Positions 33,692 through 40,956 of a stretch of DNA of 64,000 bases are shown piece by piece. The notes below the pieces were generated by a model, which saw only the letters and a program-made list of their open reading frames with translations, ran no database searches and was not told where the DNA came from. How positions within the stretch are numbered: the stretch's first letter is position 1; each line of letters opens with the position of its first letter. Made by a program: the position numbers and the translations under genes. Source of the DNA: Streptomyces sp. HM190 (GTDB lineage Bacteria > Actinomycetota > Actinomycetes > Streptomycetales > Streptomycetaceae); the NCBI RefSeq assembly GCF_009857135.1, contig NZ_CP047318.1:4030001-4094000 (forward strand). Direction: 5' to 3'.

Positions 33692-34330
33692 TCAGAGGAG
33701 CAGGTCGTCGACCTGTGCCTCACCCTCGCGGTACCGCCGCGCGATCTCGGCGCTGCACTCGTCCGCCGTGTGCTGGAGCCGCTGGCGGCGGCCGGACACC
33801 TGCTGCTCGTAGCGGACGAGGCGGCCGAGCCCGGCGGTGAGTTCCTCGTCGGTGCGGGCCGCGAGGTCGGACAGTTCGACCTCGGCGAGCATCTCGGCCG
33901 CCAGCAGCCGGTACTCCTCGCCGTGCGGCGTCCCCACGGTGACGTGCCGGGCCGACGAACGGTGCCGGGCCGGGGCGTCGGTGAGGATCTCGGAGAGCCG
34001 GTCGACCAGCGCCGGGGTACGCCCGTCGGAACCGGACGGCTGCGCCGTACCCTCGCGGCGCGCCAGCTCGGCGCGCAGGATGTCGATCCGGCCCTGGAGC
34101 AGCCGCCGCACATAGCTGAGGTCGGCCTCGTCCTGCTGGGCGTCCCGGCGCAGCATGCGCAGCTCGGGCAGCCGCAGCCGGGCCAGGTCGTGCTCCGGTG
34201 GGTCCGGTGGCAGCAGTGGTTCGCTGTCCGTACGCTGGACCGGCGGCCGGCGGATCCCGGGTGCGGGCCCCGGCCCCGTCCGGACAAAGGTGGCAGTGCC
34301 CGGGGGCTGCCCGGTACTCGATGTGCTCAT
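33692..34330 (-). CDS. rsiG: RsiG, c-di-GMP-responsive anti-sigma factor for WhiG
   Basis: A 212-residue helical protein. Two copies of the signature E(X)3S(X)2R(X)3Q(X)3D are intact: EADLSYVRRLLQGRID and EQQVSGRRQRLQHTAD. In S. venezuelae these two helices bind a c-di-GMP dimer so that RsiG can hold sigma-WhiG inactive until sporulation (known). The first 60 residues are Pro-rich and disordered. ATG 34330 is used; there is no strong ribosome site. Confidence 0.94.
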   Translation of the reverse strand: MSTSSTGQPPGTATFVRTGPGPAPGIRRPPVQRTDSEPLLPPDPPEHDLARLRLPELRMLRRDAQQDEADLSYVRRLLQGRIDILRAELARREGTAQPSGSDGRTPALVDRLSEILTDAPARHRSSARHVTVGTPHGEEYRLLAAEMLAEVELSDLAARTDEELTAGLGRLVRYEQQVSGRRQRLQHTADECSAEIARRYREGEAQVDDLLL

Positions 34331-34547
34331 GCGCCTCAACCGTCCCCTCGACCGGCGTGTGTGAGCATGGTGCCACTGTCGGTGGCCGCTTTGTGACCGA
34401 GTCCCCCCGATCCACCCCCAGACGGTCGGTAATGGATGAATAAGAAAGACCGGGCAAAGCACTCTTCAAACGTCCCTGAGCACAAACCCCCCGTAAGGAG
34501 GACCCCCTCACGCACGGCTGATGGACGGCGTCGGCATGATGGTCGGC

Positions 34548-34973
34548 ATGCGTGCGGTGGTGCAGAGGGTCGACGGCGCGAGCGTCGTCGTGGACGGTGA
34601 GACGGTCGGGGCGATCGAGGGCGAGGGCCTGTGCGTCCTGGTCGGGGTGACCCACGAGGACACGAAGGAGAAGGCCGCGCAGCTGGCGCGGAAGCTGTGG
34701 TCCCTGCGGATGCTGAGCGACGAGAAGTCGTGCAGCGACATCGACGCGCCGCTGCTCGTGATCAGCCAGTTCACGCTGTACGGAGACGCCCGCAAGGGCC
34801 GCCGGCCCACGTGGAACGCGGCGGCGCCGGGCGATGTCGCGGAGCCGCTCGTGGATGAGGTGGTGGCCCGGTTGCGGGCGCTCGGGGCGACGGTGGCGAC
34901 GGGGCGGTTCGGCGCGAAGATGCGGGTGTCGCTGACGAACGACGGCCCCTTCACGGTCCTGCTGGAGATGTAG
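34548..34973 (+). CDS. dtd: D-aminoacyl-tRNA deacylase
   Basis: A 141-residue editing enzyme that removes D-amino acids from tRNA. It starts MRAVVQRVDGASVVVDGE and has the cross-subunit active-site motifs SQFTLYGD (about 78-85) and NDGPFT near the C-terminus. The ATG at 34548 is the conserved start; two earlier in-frame ATGs would add nine unconserved residues. Confidence 0.96.
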   Translation: MRAVVQRVDGASVVVDGETVGAIEGEGLCVLVGVTHEDTKEKAAQLARKLWSLRMLSDEKSCSDIDAPLLVISQFTLYGDARKGRRPTWNAAAPGDVAEPLVDEVVARLRALGATVATGRFGAKMRVSLTNDGPFTVLLEM

Positions 34974-35010
34974 CACGCCTGCCGGAGACGCGGCACGGTC
35001 CTGATGGCTG

Positions 35011-35045
35011 TGCGGGCGCCCGAACCCCCGTCCGGGGCGCCCGCA
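35011..35045. terminator. Terminator between dtd and ygfZ
   Basis: Perfect 11-bp arms TGCGGGCGCCC / GGGCGCCCGCA with a 13-base loop, between convergent genes. Confidence 0.8.
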
Positions 35046-35061
35046 CCGGGCCGGACGGCCC

Positions 35062-36027
35062 CTACGGCTCGACGATCACCTCCTGGGCCGCCGCGGTCGT
35101 GTCGGCCAGGAGCGGCGCGTCCACGGGGACGTTCCGCTTCACCAGCGCCAGCGCGACCGGGCCCAGCTCGTGGTGGCGTACGGACGTGGTGATGAAGCCG
35201 AGCTTGCGGCCCTCGGGGCCGTCGTCGGCGAGCCGGATGTCCGTGCCGGGAGGCGGCAGATGGACCTCGCTGCCGTCGAGGTGGAGGAAGACCAGCCGCC
35301 GCGGCGGCTTGCCCAGGTTCTGCACGCGGGCGACCGTCTCCTGGCCGCGGTAGCAGCCCTTCTGGAGGTGCACCGCCGAGCCGATCCAGCCCAGCTCGTG
35401 CGGGATGGTGCGGTGGTCGGTCTCGAAGCCGAGGCGGGGCCGGTGCTGTTCGACCCGCAGTGCCTCGTACGCGAGCAGGCCCGCCGCCGGGCCGGCCTTC
35501 TCGGCGTACGTCTCCAGGTCGGCCCGGGGGAGGAAGAGATCGCGGCCGTACGGCGTCTCGCGGACGACGACGCCGTCGGGGACCTCGGTGATCGACCCGG
35601 CGGGGAGGTGGACGACCGCGAAGTCGTCCGTGCGGTCGGCGACCTCGACCCGGTAGAAGAACTTCATCGACTCCAGGTAGGCGAGCAGGGTCTCCTGGGT
35701 GCCGGGCTCGATGTGGGCCCACACCGTCTCGCCGTCGTCGACGAGGTACAGGGCGTGCTCGATGTGCCCGTTGGCGGAGAGGATGAGGGCCTCGGTGGCC
35801 TGGCCGGTCGGGAGTTCGCTGACGTGCTGGGTGAGCAGCAGATGCAGCCAGCCGAGACGGTCCTGGCCGGTGACGGTGATGACGCCGCGGTGGGAGAGGT
35901 CGACGAATCCGGTGCCGTCGGCGAGGGCGCGCTGTTCGCGGAACAGATCGCCGTAGTGGGCGGCGACACCTTCGTCCACGCCCTCCGCGGGGACGGCGCC
36001 GGGCAGGGACAGCAGAGGGCTTTTCAT
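35062..36027 (-). CDS. ygfZ: Folate-binding YgfZ-type protein
   Basis: A 321-residue protein of the YgfZ/IbaG57-like folate-binding family, which in other bacteria supports maturation of Fe-S enzymes. The hallmark KGCYRGQETVAR is at about residues 225-236, with DLSHRGVITVTGQDRL and the GcvT-like C-terminal strands. The ATG at 36027 has TAGGCT seven bases upstream (leaderless). It lies just downstream of nur on the same strand. Confidence 0.93.
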   Translation of the reverse strand: MKSPLLSLPGAVPAEGVDEGVAAHYGDLFREQRALADGTGFVDLSHRGVITVTGQDRLGWLHLLLTQHVSELPTGQATEALILSANGHIEHALYLVDDGETVWAHIEPGTQETLLAYLESMKFFYRVEVADRTDDFAVVHLPAGSITEVPDGVVVRETPYGRDLFLPRADLETYAEKAGPAAGLLAYEALRVEQHRPRLGFETDHRTIPHELGWIGSAVHLQKGCYRGQETVARVQNLGKPPRRLVFLHLDGSEVHLPPPGTDIRLADDGPEGRKLGFITTSVRHHELGPVALALVKRNVPVDAPLLADTTAAAQEVIVEP

Positions 36028-36037
36028 ACGACCAAGC

Positions 36038-36565
36038 CTACGACCCGGTATTTGAATCTTTCAGGTCGTCCCGGGTGCTCCGGCCCGCCCCGTCGTCCCC
36101 GTCGTCCCCGCTCCGCGTGGTCGTGCCGGTGCGCGCCGCCTTCGCGGCCTTCGCCGAGCAGTCCTCGCAGCGGCCGAAGATCGCGAAGTGCTTCATGTCG
36201 GTGTCGAAGCCGAACGTCTCGCGCAGCTTGTCCGTGAACTCGGCCGCCACGGAGACATCGGCCTCGATGACCGTGGTGCAGTCCCGGCACACGAGGTGGA
36301 TGTGGTGGTGCCGGTCCGCCAGGTGGTACGTCGGCGCCCCGTGCCCCAGATGGGCGTGGCTGACCAGTCCCAGCTCCTCCAGGAGCTCCAGGGTCCGGTA
36401 GACGGTGGAAATGTTGACCCCCGACGCCGTCTTCCTCACTTCCGCGAGGATGTCGTCGGGGGTCGCGTGCTCCAGGGTGTCCACGGCTTCGAGCACGAGC
36501 TGCCGCTGCGGAGTCAGACGGTAACCGCGCTGCCGCAGATCAGTCTTCCAGTCGGTGCTCACCAC
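36038..36565 (-). CDS. nur: Nur, nickel-responsive Fur-family repressor
   Basis: A 175-residue Fur-type regulator; the S. coelicolor homolog senses nickel and controls nickel uptake and the two superoxide dismutases (known). The winged helix spans residues 1-80 with GYRLTPQRQLVLEAVDTL and NISTVYRTLELLEELG. The metal ligands HHHIHLVCRDC and MKHFAIFGRCEDC are present. The C-terminal tail is longer than I recall for S. coelicolor. GTG 36565 lies six bases after TACACT (36572-36577), so the message is predicted to be leaderless. Confidence 0.93.
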   Translation of the reverse strand: MVSTDWKTDLRQRGYRLTPQRQLVLEAVDTLEHATPDDILAEVRKTASGVNISTVYRTLELLEELGLVSHAHLGHGAPTYHLADRHHHIHLVCRDCTTVIEADVSVAAEFTDKLRETFGFDTDMKHFAIFGRCEDCSAKAAKAARTGTTTRSGDDGDDGAGRSTRDDLKDSNTGS

Positions 36566-36581
36566 ACTGGAAGTGTAATGA

Positions 36582-37157
36582 CTACTTGAAGAAGGCGATG
36601 CCGTCGTCCGGCATGTCGTCGGGGAGGGCCTTGGCCCAGCGCTCGACGTCCTCCGGGGTGACGACCTTCTTCAGGTGGGCGGACATGTAGGGGCGCAGCT
36701 CGACCTCGGGGGTCTGCTTCTCGCCGACCCACATGAGGTCACTGTTGACGTAGCCGTACAGCCGCTTGCCGCCGGTGTAGGGGCCGGAGGCGGCGGTCCG
36801 GGCCACGGCGTCGGTGACCAGGTCGATCTGGGGCTTCTTGTCGGCGAGCTCGCCGTACCAGACCTCGACGACACCGTCGTTGCGGACCATGGTGACCTCG
36901 ACCTTGCGGTCGGCGTCGATCCGCCAGAAACCGGACTCGGACTCCAGCGGCCGGACCTTGTTGCCCTCGTTGTCCAGCACCCATGTGTGGGAGTGGTAGG
37001 CGAGGAAGTCCCGGCCGTCGTGGCTGAAGGAGACCTCCTGGCCGAAGTTGCACTTCTCGGCGCCGGGGAAGTCGTGGACGCCCGCACCGGACCAGTTCCC
37101 GAGCAGGAAGGCGAGGGGGACGAGGTCCTTGTGCAGGTCGGACGGGATCTCGATCAT
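36582..37157 (-). CDS. Nitrobindin-like (FABP-fold) heme-binding protein
   Basis: A 191-residue beta-barrel protein of the THAP4/nitrobindin (DUF1794) family. The family signature GxWxGxG appears as GNWSGAGVHDFPG (about residues 20-32), with the distal strand GFWRIDADRKVEVTM. A histidine near the C-terminus (MSAHLKKVV) is where nitrobindins coordinate heme. Likely roles are NO or peroxynitrite handling (family-level inference). ATG with AGGAACC upstream. Confidence 0.9.
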   Translation of the reverse strand: MIEIPSDLHKDLVPLAFLLGNWSGAGVHDFPGAEKCNFGQEVSFSHDGRDFLAYHSHTWVLDNEGNKVRPLESESGFWRIDADRKVEVTMVRNDGVVEVWYGELADKKPQIDLVTDAVARTAASGPYTGGKRLYGYVNSDLMWVGEKQTPEVELRPYMSAHLKKVVTPEDVERWAKALPDDMPDDGIAFFK

Positions 37158-37182
37158 GAGTGGCGGTTCCTGGGGTGGTCGG

Positions 37183-37281
37183 TCAGCGCTGGCCCTGGTA
37201 CAGCTTCTTCACAGCCAGTCCGGTGAAGGCGAGAACGCCGACGCAGACCGCGACCAGCAGGAGTTCGAAGAAGAGTTCCAC
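37183..37281 (-). CDS. 32-residue single-helix membrane protein
   Basis: Starts GTG with GAGGAG nine bases upstream: VELFFELLLVAV, then hydrophobic to about residue 22, ending in the basic VKKLYQGQR. It is downstream of the nitrobindin start on the opposite side of its promoter region. The short basic tail and the clear ribosome site support a real gene; similar tiny proteins occur at this place in other Streptomyces (from memory). Function unknown. Confidence 0.72.
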   Translation of the reverse strand: MELFFELLLVAVCVGVLAFTGLAVKKLYQGQR

Positions 37282-37459
37282 GGGGTGCTCCTCGAGATGA
37301 GCGAAGGTTCGGTACTACACAGGGCCGGCCCCCAGCTTACGCGGCCCGGTCCGGGGACGGTCCGTGAGGTCCGCGCGGCCGCACCGGCGCGGTCGCACCC
37401 GCGCGGTCGCCCCGTGCGGTCGGCGGAGCACCGGGAGAGCGGCGGACTACGCTGCGGGC

Positions 37460-37822
37460 ATGGCGAAGAAGCTCGTGATCAAGGTGACGGCGGGGGCGGA
37501 CGCCCCCGAGCGCTGCTCCCAGGCGTTCACGGTGGCCGCGGTGGCCGTGGCCAGCGGGGTGGAGGTCTCCCTGTGGCTGACCGGTGAGTCGGCGTGGTTC
37601 GCGCTGCCGGGGCGGGCCGCCGAGTTCGAGCTGCCGCACGCGGCGCCGCTGCCGGATCTGATCGACTCGATCCTGGCCGGCGGCCGTCTCACCCTGTGCA
37701 CCCAGTGCGCCGCGCGGCGCGACATCACCGAGCAGGACGTCATCAAGGGCGTACGGATCGCGGGGGCGCAGGTCTTCGTGCAGGAGTCGCTCGCGGACGA
37801 CACCCAGGCGCTCGTCTACTGA
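37460..37822 (+). CDS. DsrE-family protein
   Basis: A 120-residue DsrE/DsrF-like protein. The start MAKKLVIKVTAGADAPERCSQAF and the segment GRLTLCTQCAARRDIT, with two cysteines at about residues 79 and 82, resemble sulfur-relay DsrE proteins; a persulfide role is inferred only. The ATG has TACGCT six bases upstream (leaderless). Confidence 0.88.
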   Translation: MAKKLVIKVTAGADAPERCSQAFTVAAVAVASGVEVSLWLTGESAWFALPGRAAEFELPHAAPLPDLIDSILAGGRLTLCTQCAARRDITEQDVIKGVRIAGAQVFVQESLADDTQALVY

Positions 37823-37879
37823 CGCGTGCTCCGGGAGGAACGGTCCTGCGGCGCCGGGGCGGTGGGCCGGGCGGGCGGC

Positions 37880-38149
37880 TCAGGGCCTGCGGCCGTGCCG
37901 CTTCTTGCCGTCCAGCTCGTCCCACCACTCGTCGGACTGGGGGTCGCCGGACGGGTCGTCCCACCAGCGGTCGTCGGGTCCCCGCCGGTTCGCGACGACG
38001 GCGGCCAGCGGCGGGATGACCATGGCGACCAGACACATGCCGACCGCCACGGGGACGGACCAGAGACGTACGACGGCCCAGGCGAGGACGAAGAGCGTCA
38101 GGCACGTCCCCATCATGATGAAGTAGCGATGGCGCCGCCGCGCGTACAT
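37880..38149 (-). CDS. DUF3099 membrane protein
   Basis: An 89-residue membrane protein of the actinobacterial DUF3099 type. It has a basic N-terminus (MYARRRHRYFIMMG), two membrane helices (about 10-32 and 33-53) and a cytoplasmic tail with repeated Trp/Asp (DDRWWDDPSGDPQSDEWWDE). The function is unknown. The ATG follows TACCCT by six bases (leaderless). Confidence 0.86.
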   Translation of the reverse strand: MYARRRHRYFIMMGTCLTLFVLAWAVVRLWSVPVAVGMCLVAMVIPPLAAVVANRRGPDDRWWDDPSGDPQSDEWWDELDGKKRHGRRP

Positions 38150-38183
38150 GTCTCCAGGGTAGGCCCGGCACGGCGGGCATGCC

Positions 38184-38229
38184 GAAGGGCCGCGCCCCAG
38201 GCGTCCAACCCAGGGGGGCGCGGCCCTTC
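38184..38229 (-). terminator. Terminator of the sulfur operon
   Basis: Perfect 15-bp arms GAAGGGCCGCGCCCC / GGGGCGCGGCCCTTC with a 16-base loop, just after the DUF1416 gene. Confidence 0.8.
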
Positions 38230-38247
38230 AGCCGTTCACGGGGTGCC

Positions 38248-38538
38248 TCAGACGGCGATCGCGACCTCGGCGAGCGCGCCCTTCTCGGCGACGACGACCG
38301 TGCGGTCGGCGGTGCCGCCGGGGACCAGCGCGCGGACGGTCCAGGTGCCCTCGGCCGCGTAGAAGCGGAACTGGCCCGTCGCGGAGGTGGGGACCTCCGC
38401 CGTGAACTCGCCGGTCGAGTCCAGCAGACGGACGTAGCCCGTCACCGGCTCGCCGTCGCGGGTCACCTGACCCTGGATCGTGGTCTCACCGGGCTTGATC
38501 GTCGAGGCGTCCGGGCCGCCGGCCTTCGCTCCACACAT
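38248..38538 (-). CDS. DUF1416 protein next to thiosulfate sulfurtransferase
   Basis: A 96-residue cytosolic protein with a predicted all-beta (transthyretin-like) fold: MCGAKAGGPDASTIKPGETTIQG at the start and YVRLLDSTGEFTAEVPTSA. DUF1416 genes regularly follow sseA-type genes in actinobacteria, suggesting a role with the sulfurtransferase. ATG 38538 follows GGAGAAAG; an ATG four codons earlier was rejected. Confidence 0.87.
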   Translation of the reverse strand: MCGAKAGGPDASTIKPGETTIQGQVTRDGEPVTGYVRLLDSTGEFTAEVPTSATGQFRFYAAEGTWTVRALVPGGTADRTVVVAEKGALAEVAIAV

Positions 38539-38614
38539 GTCTTTCTCCATCAGGGGTCTGACCGGAAGGAAGGCCGGTCGGGACGAACGGGGGTGTGCGG
38601 GTACCGCTGGGTGC

Positions 38615-39454
38615 TTACTTGTTGGCGCCGAGCTCGATCGGGACGCCGACGAGGCTGCCGTACTCGGTCCAGGAGCCGTCGTAGTTCTTGACGTTCTCGA
38701 CGCCGAGCAGCTCGTGCAGGACGAACCAGGTCAGCGCGGAGCGCTCACCGATGCGGCAGTAGGCGATGGTGTCCTTGGCGAGGTCCACCTGCTCCTCGGT
38801 GTAGAGCTCCTTGAGCTCCTCGTCCGACTTGAAGGTGCCGTCGTCGTTGGCGTTCTTCGACCACGGGATGTTGCGGGCGGACGGGACGTGGCCCGGACGC
38901 TGCGACTGCTCCTGCGGCAGGTGGGCCGGGGCGAGCAGCTTGCCGGAGAACTCGTCGGGCGAGCGCACGTCGACCAGGTTCTGCGAGCCGATCGCGGCGA
39001 CGACGTCGTCACGGAAGGCCCGGATCGCGGTGTTCTGCGGCTTGGCCTTGTACTCGGTGGCGGGGCGCACCGGCACCTCGTCGACCAGCTCGCGGGCGTC
39101 CAGCTCCCACTTCTTGCGGCCGCCGTCGAGCAGCTTGACGTCCTCGTGGCCGTACAGCTTGAAGTACCAGTAGGCGTACGACGCGAACCAGTTGTTGTTG
39201 CCGCCGTAGAGGACCACCGTGGTGTCGTTGGCGATGCCCTTCTCCGACAGGAGCTTCTCGAAGCCCTCCTGGTCGACGAAGTCACGGCGGACCGGGTCCT
39301 GGAGGTCCTTCGTCCAGTCGATCCGGATCGCGTTCCTGATGTGGTTCTTCTCGTACGCGGTCGTGTCCTCGTCGACCTCGACGATGGCGATGTTCGGGTT
39401 GTCGAGGTTGGCCTCGACCCAGTCGGCGTCGACGAGGACGTCGCTGCGGCTCAT
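38615..39454 (-). CDS. sseA: Thiosulfate sulfurtransferase
   Basis: A 279-residue two-domain rhodanese. The C-terminal domain holds the active-site loop YCRIGERS with the persulfide-forming cysteine; the N-terminal domain is inactive, as usual. It transfers sulfane sulfur from thiosulfate or 3-mercaptopyruvate to thiophilic acceptors. ATG 39454 has CCGGAGGAGAAGAAGC upstream. A 125-base leader with two hairpins and a Cys-containing leader peptide precedes it, which implies control by cysteine supply. Confidence 0.95.
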   Translation of the reverse strand: MSRSDVLVDADWVEANLDNPNIAIVEVDEDTTAYEKNHIRNAIRIDWTKDLQDPVRRDFVDQEGFEKLLSEKGIANDTTVVLYGGNNNWFASYAYWYFKLYGHEDVKLLDGGRKKWELDARELVDEVPVRPATEYKAKPQNTAIRAFRDDVVAAIGSQNLVDVRSPDEFSGKLLAPAHLPQEQSQRPGHVPSARNIPWSKNANDDGTFKSDEELKELYTEEQVDLAKDTIAYCRIGERSALTWFVLHELLGVENVKNYDGSWTEYGSLVGVPIELGANK

Positions 39455-39532
39455 GCTTCTTCTCCTCCGGGGCAGTTGCGGCGGGACGTGCGAAGCGCCT
39501 CCGGCGGTTCGGCCGGGCGCGCACGGATGTGT

Positions 39533-39577
39533 GCCCTGGCTGGGCAGGGCGGGGGAACGCGGCAGGCCTGGGCTGCC
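39533..39577 (-). promoter_or_regulatory. Hairpins in the sseA leader (candidate attenuator)
   Basis: GCCCTG-GCTGGG-CAGGGC (39533-39550) and GGCAG-7-CTGCC (39561-39577) lie between the leader peptide and sseA. They could form alternative structures depending on ribosome stalling. Confidence 0.45.
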
Positions 39578-39579
39578 GC

Positions 39580-39660
39580 TCAGAAAGTGCGACAGAGCAT
39601 GGCGGCGACGCGGCACAGGTCTACTGCCCGCCGCTTCGTGAGATCCGCCTGTCGCTTCAT
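39580..39660 (-). CDS. Cysteine-containing leader peptide upstream of sseA
   Basis: A 26-residue peptide starting MKRQADLTKRRAVDLCRVAA and ending in MLCRTF, with two cysteines, the second four residues from the end. This is the pattern of the short 'putative leader peptide' frames (RRxVDLCRVA-xLC) found before sulfur genes in actinobacteria, for which cysteine-dependent attenuation has been shown in mycobacteria. TACGAT lies eight bases upstream of the ATG, so translation probably begins at the very 5' end of the message. Confidence 0.75.
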   Translation of the reverse strand: MKRQADLTKRRAVDLCRVAAMLCRTF

Positions 39661-39884
39661 GGTGGTCGATCGTAGGGACGGACAGGCGGGCGTGTCACCG
39701 GCATGTCGTATTCTGAGACACGATCGTCCGGATTGTGAGATCAGATCGAGGGAACGCCGGCACGGAAGGGACGGAGGGGTCGGTGCGGCCGTCGTCACAT
39801 CTACGGTACGGACGCCGCCGTCTCGCCCTTCGGACAGGCCGGACAGGCCGACGGGCCGACGGCCCTCCGGCCCCGGCTACCGGA

Positions 39885-40613
39885 CTACCCGGCCAGCCGG
39901 ACGTTCGAACCCCGCACCGAGATCTCCACGCCGTCCGGCGCGGCCTCCACCTTGTCGAGCTTGATGCCGCCGGGCAGACCGTCGATCTTCTGCTGGAAGT
40001 CGGTGATCGAACGGACCTGGCCCTCCGCCGCCTGGACCACGAGGTTCGGCAGGTTGTCGGCGTGGACCTTCACGATGTCGCCGTCGACGGTGACGGTGCT
40101 GAGCACCGGGTACGTGGTGGCGGAGCCCAGGGCCGAGACCTTGATGCTGACCTTGATCTTGCCGTTGCCGCCGTCGGAGAGACCGGTGACCTGCGCGGTC
40201 ACTCCGGGAAGGATCCGCGTCGGCTCGGACTTCGCCGCCTTGAGGAGTTCGTCGTACGAGATGTTCGCGGTGCCGGTGGCGGAGGCGGCCGTGGCGGAGC
40301 TGTAGTCGCCGGAGAACGTCACGCCCCGCATGCGCGCCGTCAGGTCGGAGATGCGGATGCTGTCGTCGGAGTTGCCGGTGGCGGCCTCGTAGTCGGAGAT
40401 GCCGACCTCGACGTCGTCCAGCTCGCCGCCCGCGACCTGGGTGAGGAAGGGGAAGCCGTTGATGGACACGTCCGGGGTGGCGGTCAGGCCCTCGCTGCTC
40501 CTGAGCTTCCGGGCTACCTCGTCCTCGGCGAACCCGACGGCCACGCGGTCCGCGACCACGAAGAGGCCGCCCAGAATCACGGCGACGATCACAAGTACCC
40601 GCAGTGCGCGCAT
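39885..40613 (-). CDS. DUF2993 (LmeA-like) exported protein
   Basis: A 242-residue protein anchored or exported by an N-terminal helix (about residues 4-22). It belongs to the DUF2993 family, whose mycobacterial member LmeA takes part in lipomannan elongation. Features: FAEDEVARKLRSSEGLTATPDV and ISINGFPFLTQVAGG-type strands of a lipid-binding fold. The Streptomyces role is unknown. ATG 40613; the upstream frame is not conserved. Confidence 0.87.
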   Translation of the reverse strand: MRALRVLVIVAVILGGLFVVADRVAVGFAEDEVARKLRSSEGLTATPDVSINGFPFLTQVAGGELDDVEVGISDYEAATGNSDDSIRISDLTARMRGVTFSGDYSSATAASATGTANISYDELLKAAKSEPTRILPGVTAQVTGLSDGGNGKIKVSIKVSALGSATTYPVLSTVTVDGDIVKVHADNLPNLVVQAAEGQVRSITDFQQKIDGLPGGIKLDKVEAAPDGVEISVRGSNVRLAG

Positions 40614-40956
40614 GTCTTCGTGTTCCCCCCGTTGTCCGCTCGGCGGCCCGCCCGTCCTCAACGACCAGAGTGGCCGCTCCGGGCGAGGGTAATCGCGCGG
40701 AAGCGAAGCCGGGGCGAACTCCTGAACGTTGTTGATCACCTGTGACAGGACGCGGGCCGGTATGGACCGGGGTTCGCGTGCGGGTGAGCGGGGACTGATC
40801 GCGCCCACGCGGCGGAGCCGCATGTGTCACCGCCCCGCGCTTCTCAGCGGCGCGGGCAACTCCGCGAACGGCCGCGACGCACCCGCCGCAGCGCCCGCGC
40901 ATGCCCCCGCAGAACGGAACGGACAGCGGGGCGCCGAGCGGCAAGGCGCCCCCGCG
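40614..40956. other. Intergenic region with a dispersed element
   Basis: About 340 bases between two same-strand genes: promoter region of the DUF2993 gene, then the second copy of the 39-bp element (40800-40838) and a GCGCGGG/CCCGCGC hairpin (about 40835-40856), probably the end of the membrane-protein operon. No gene supported. Confidence 0.5.
40800..40838. repeat. Dispersed 39-bp intergenic element, copy 2
   Basis: Same as 32203-32241 with three differences; centre GCGGCGGAGCCGC forms a hairpin. Confidence 0.7.
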
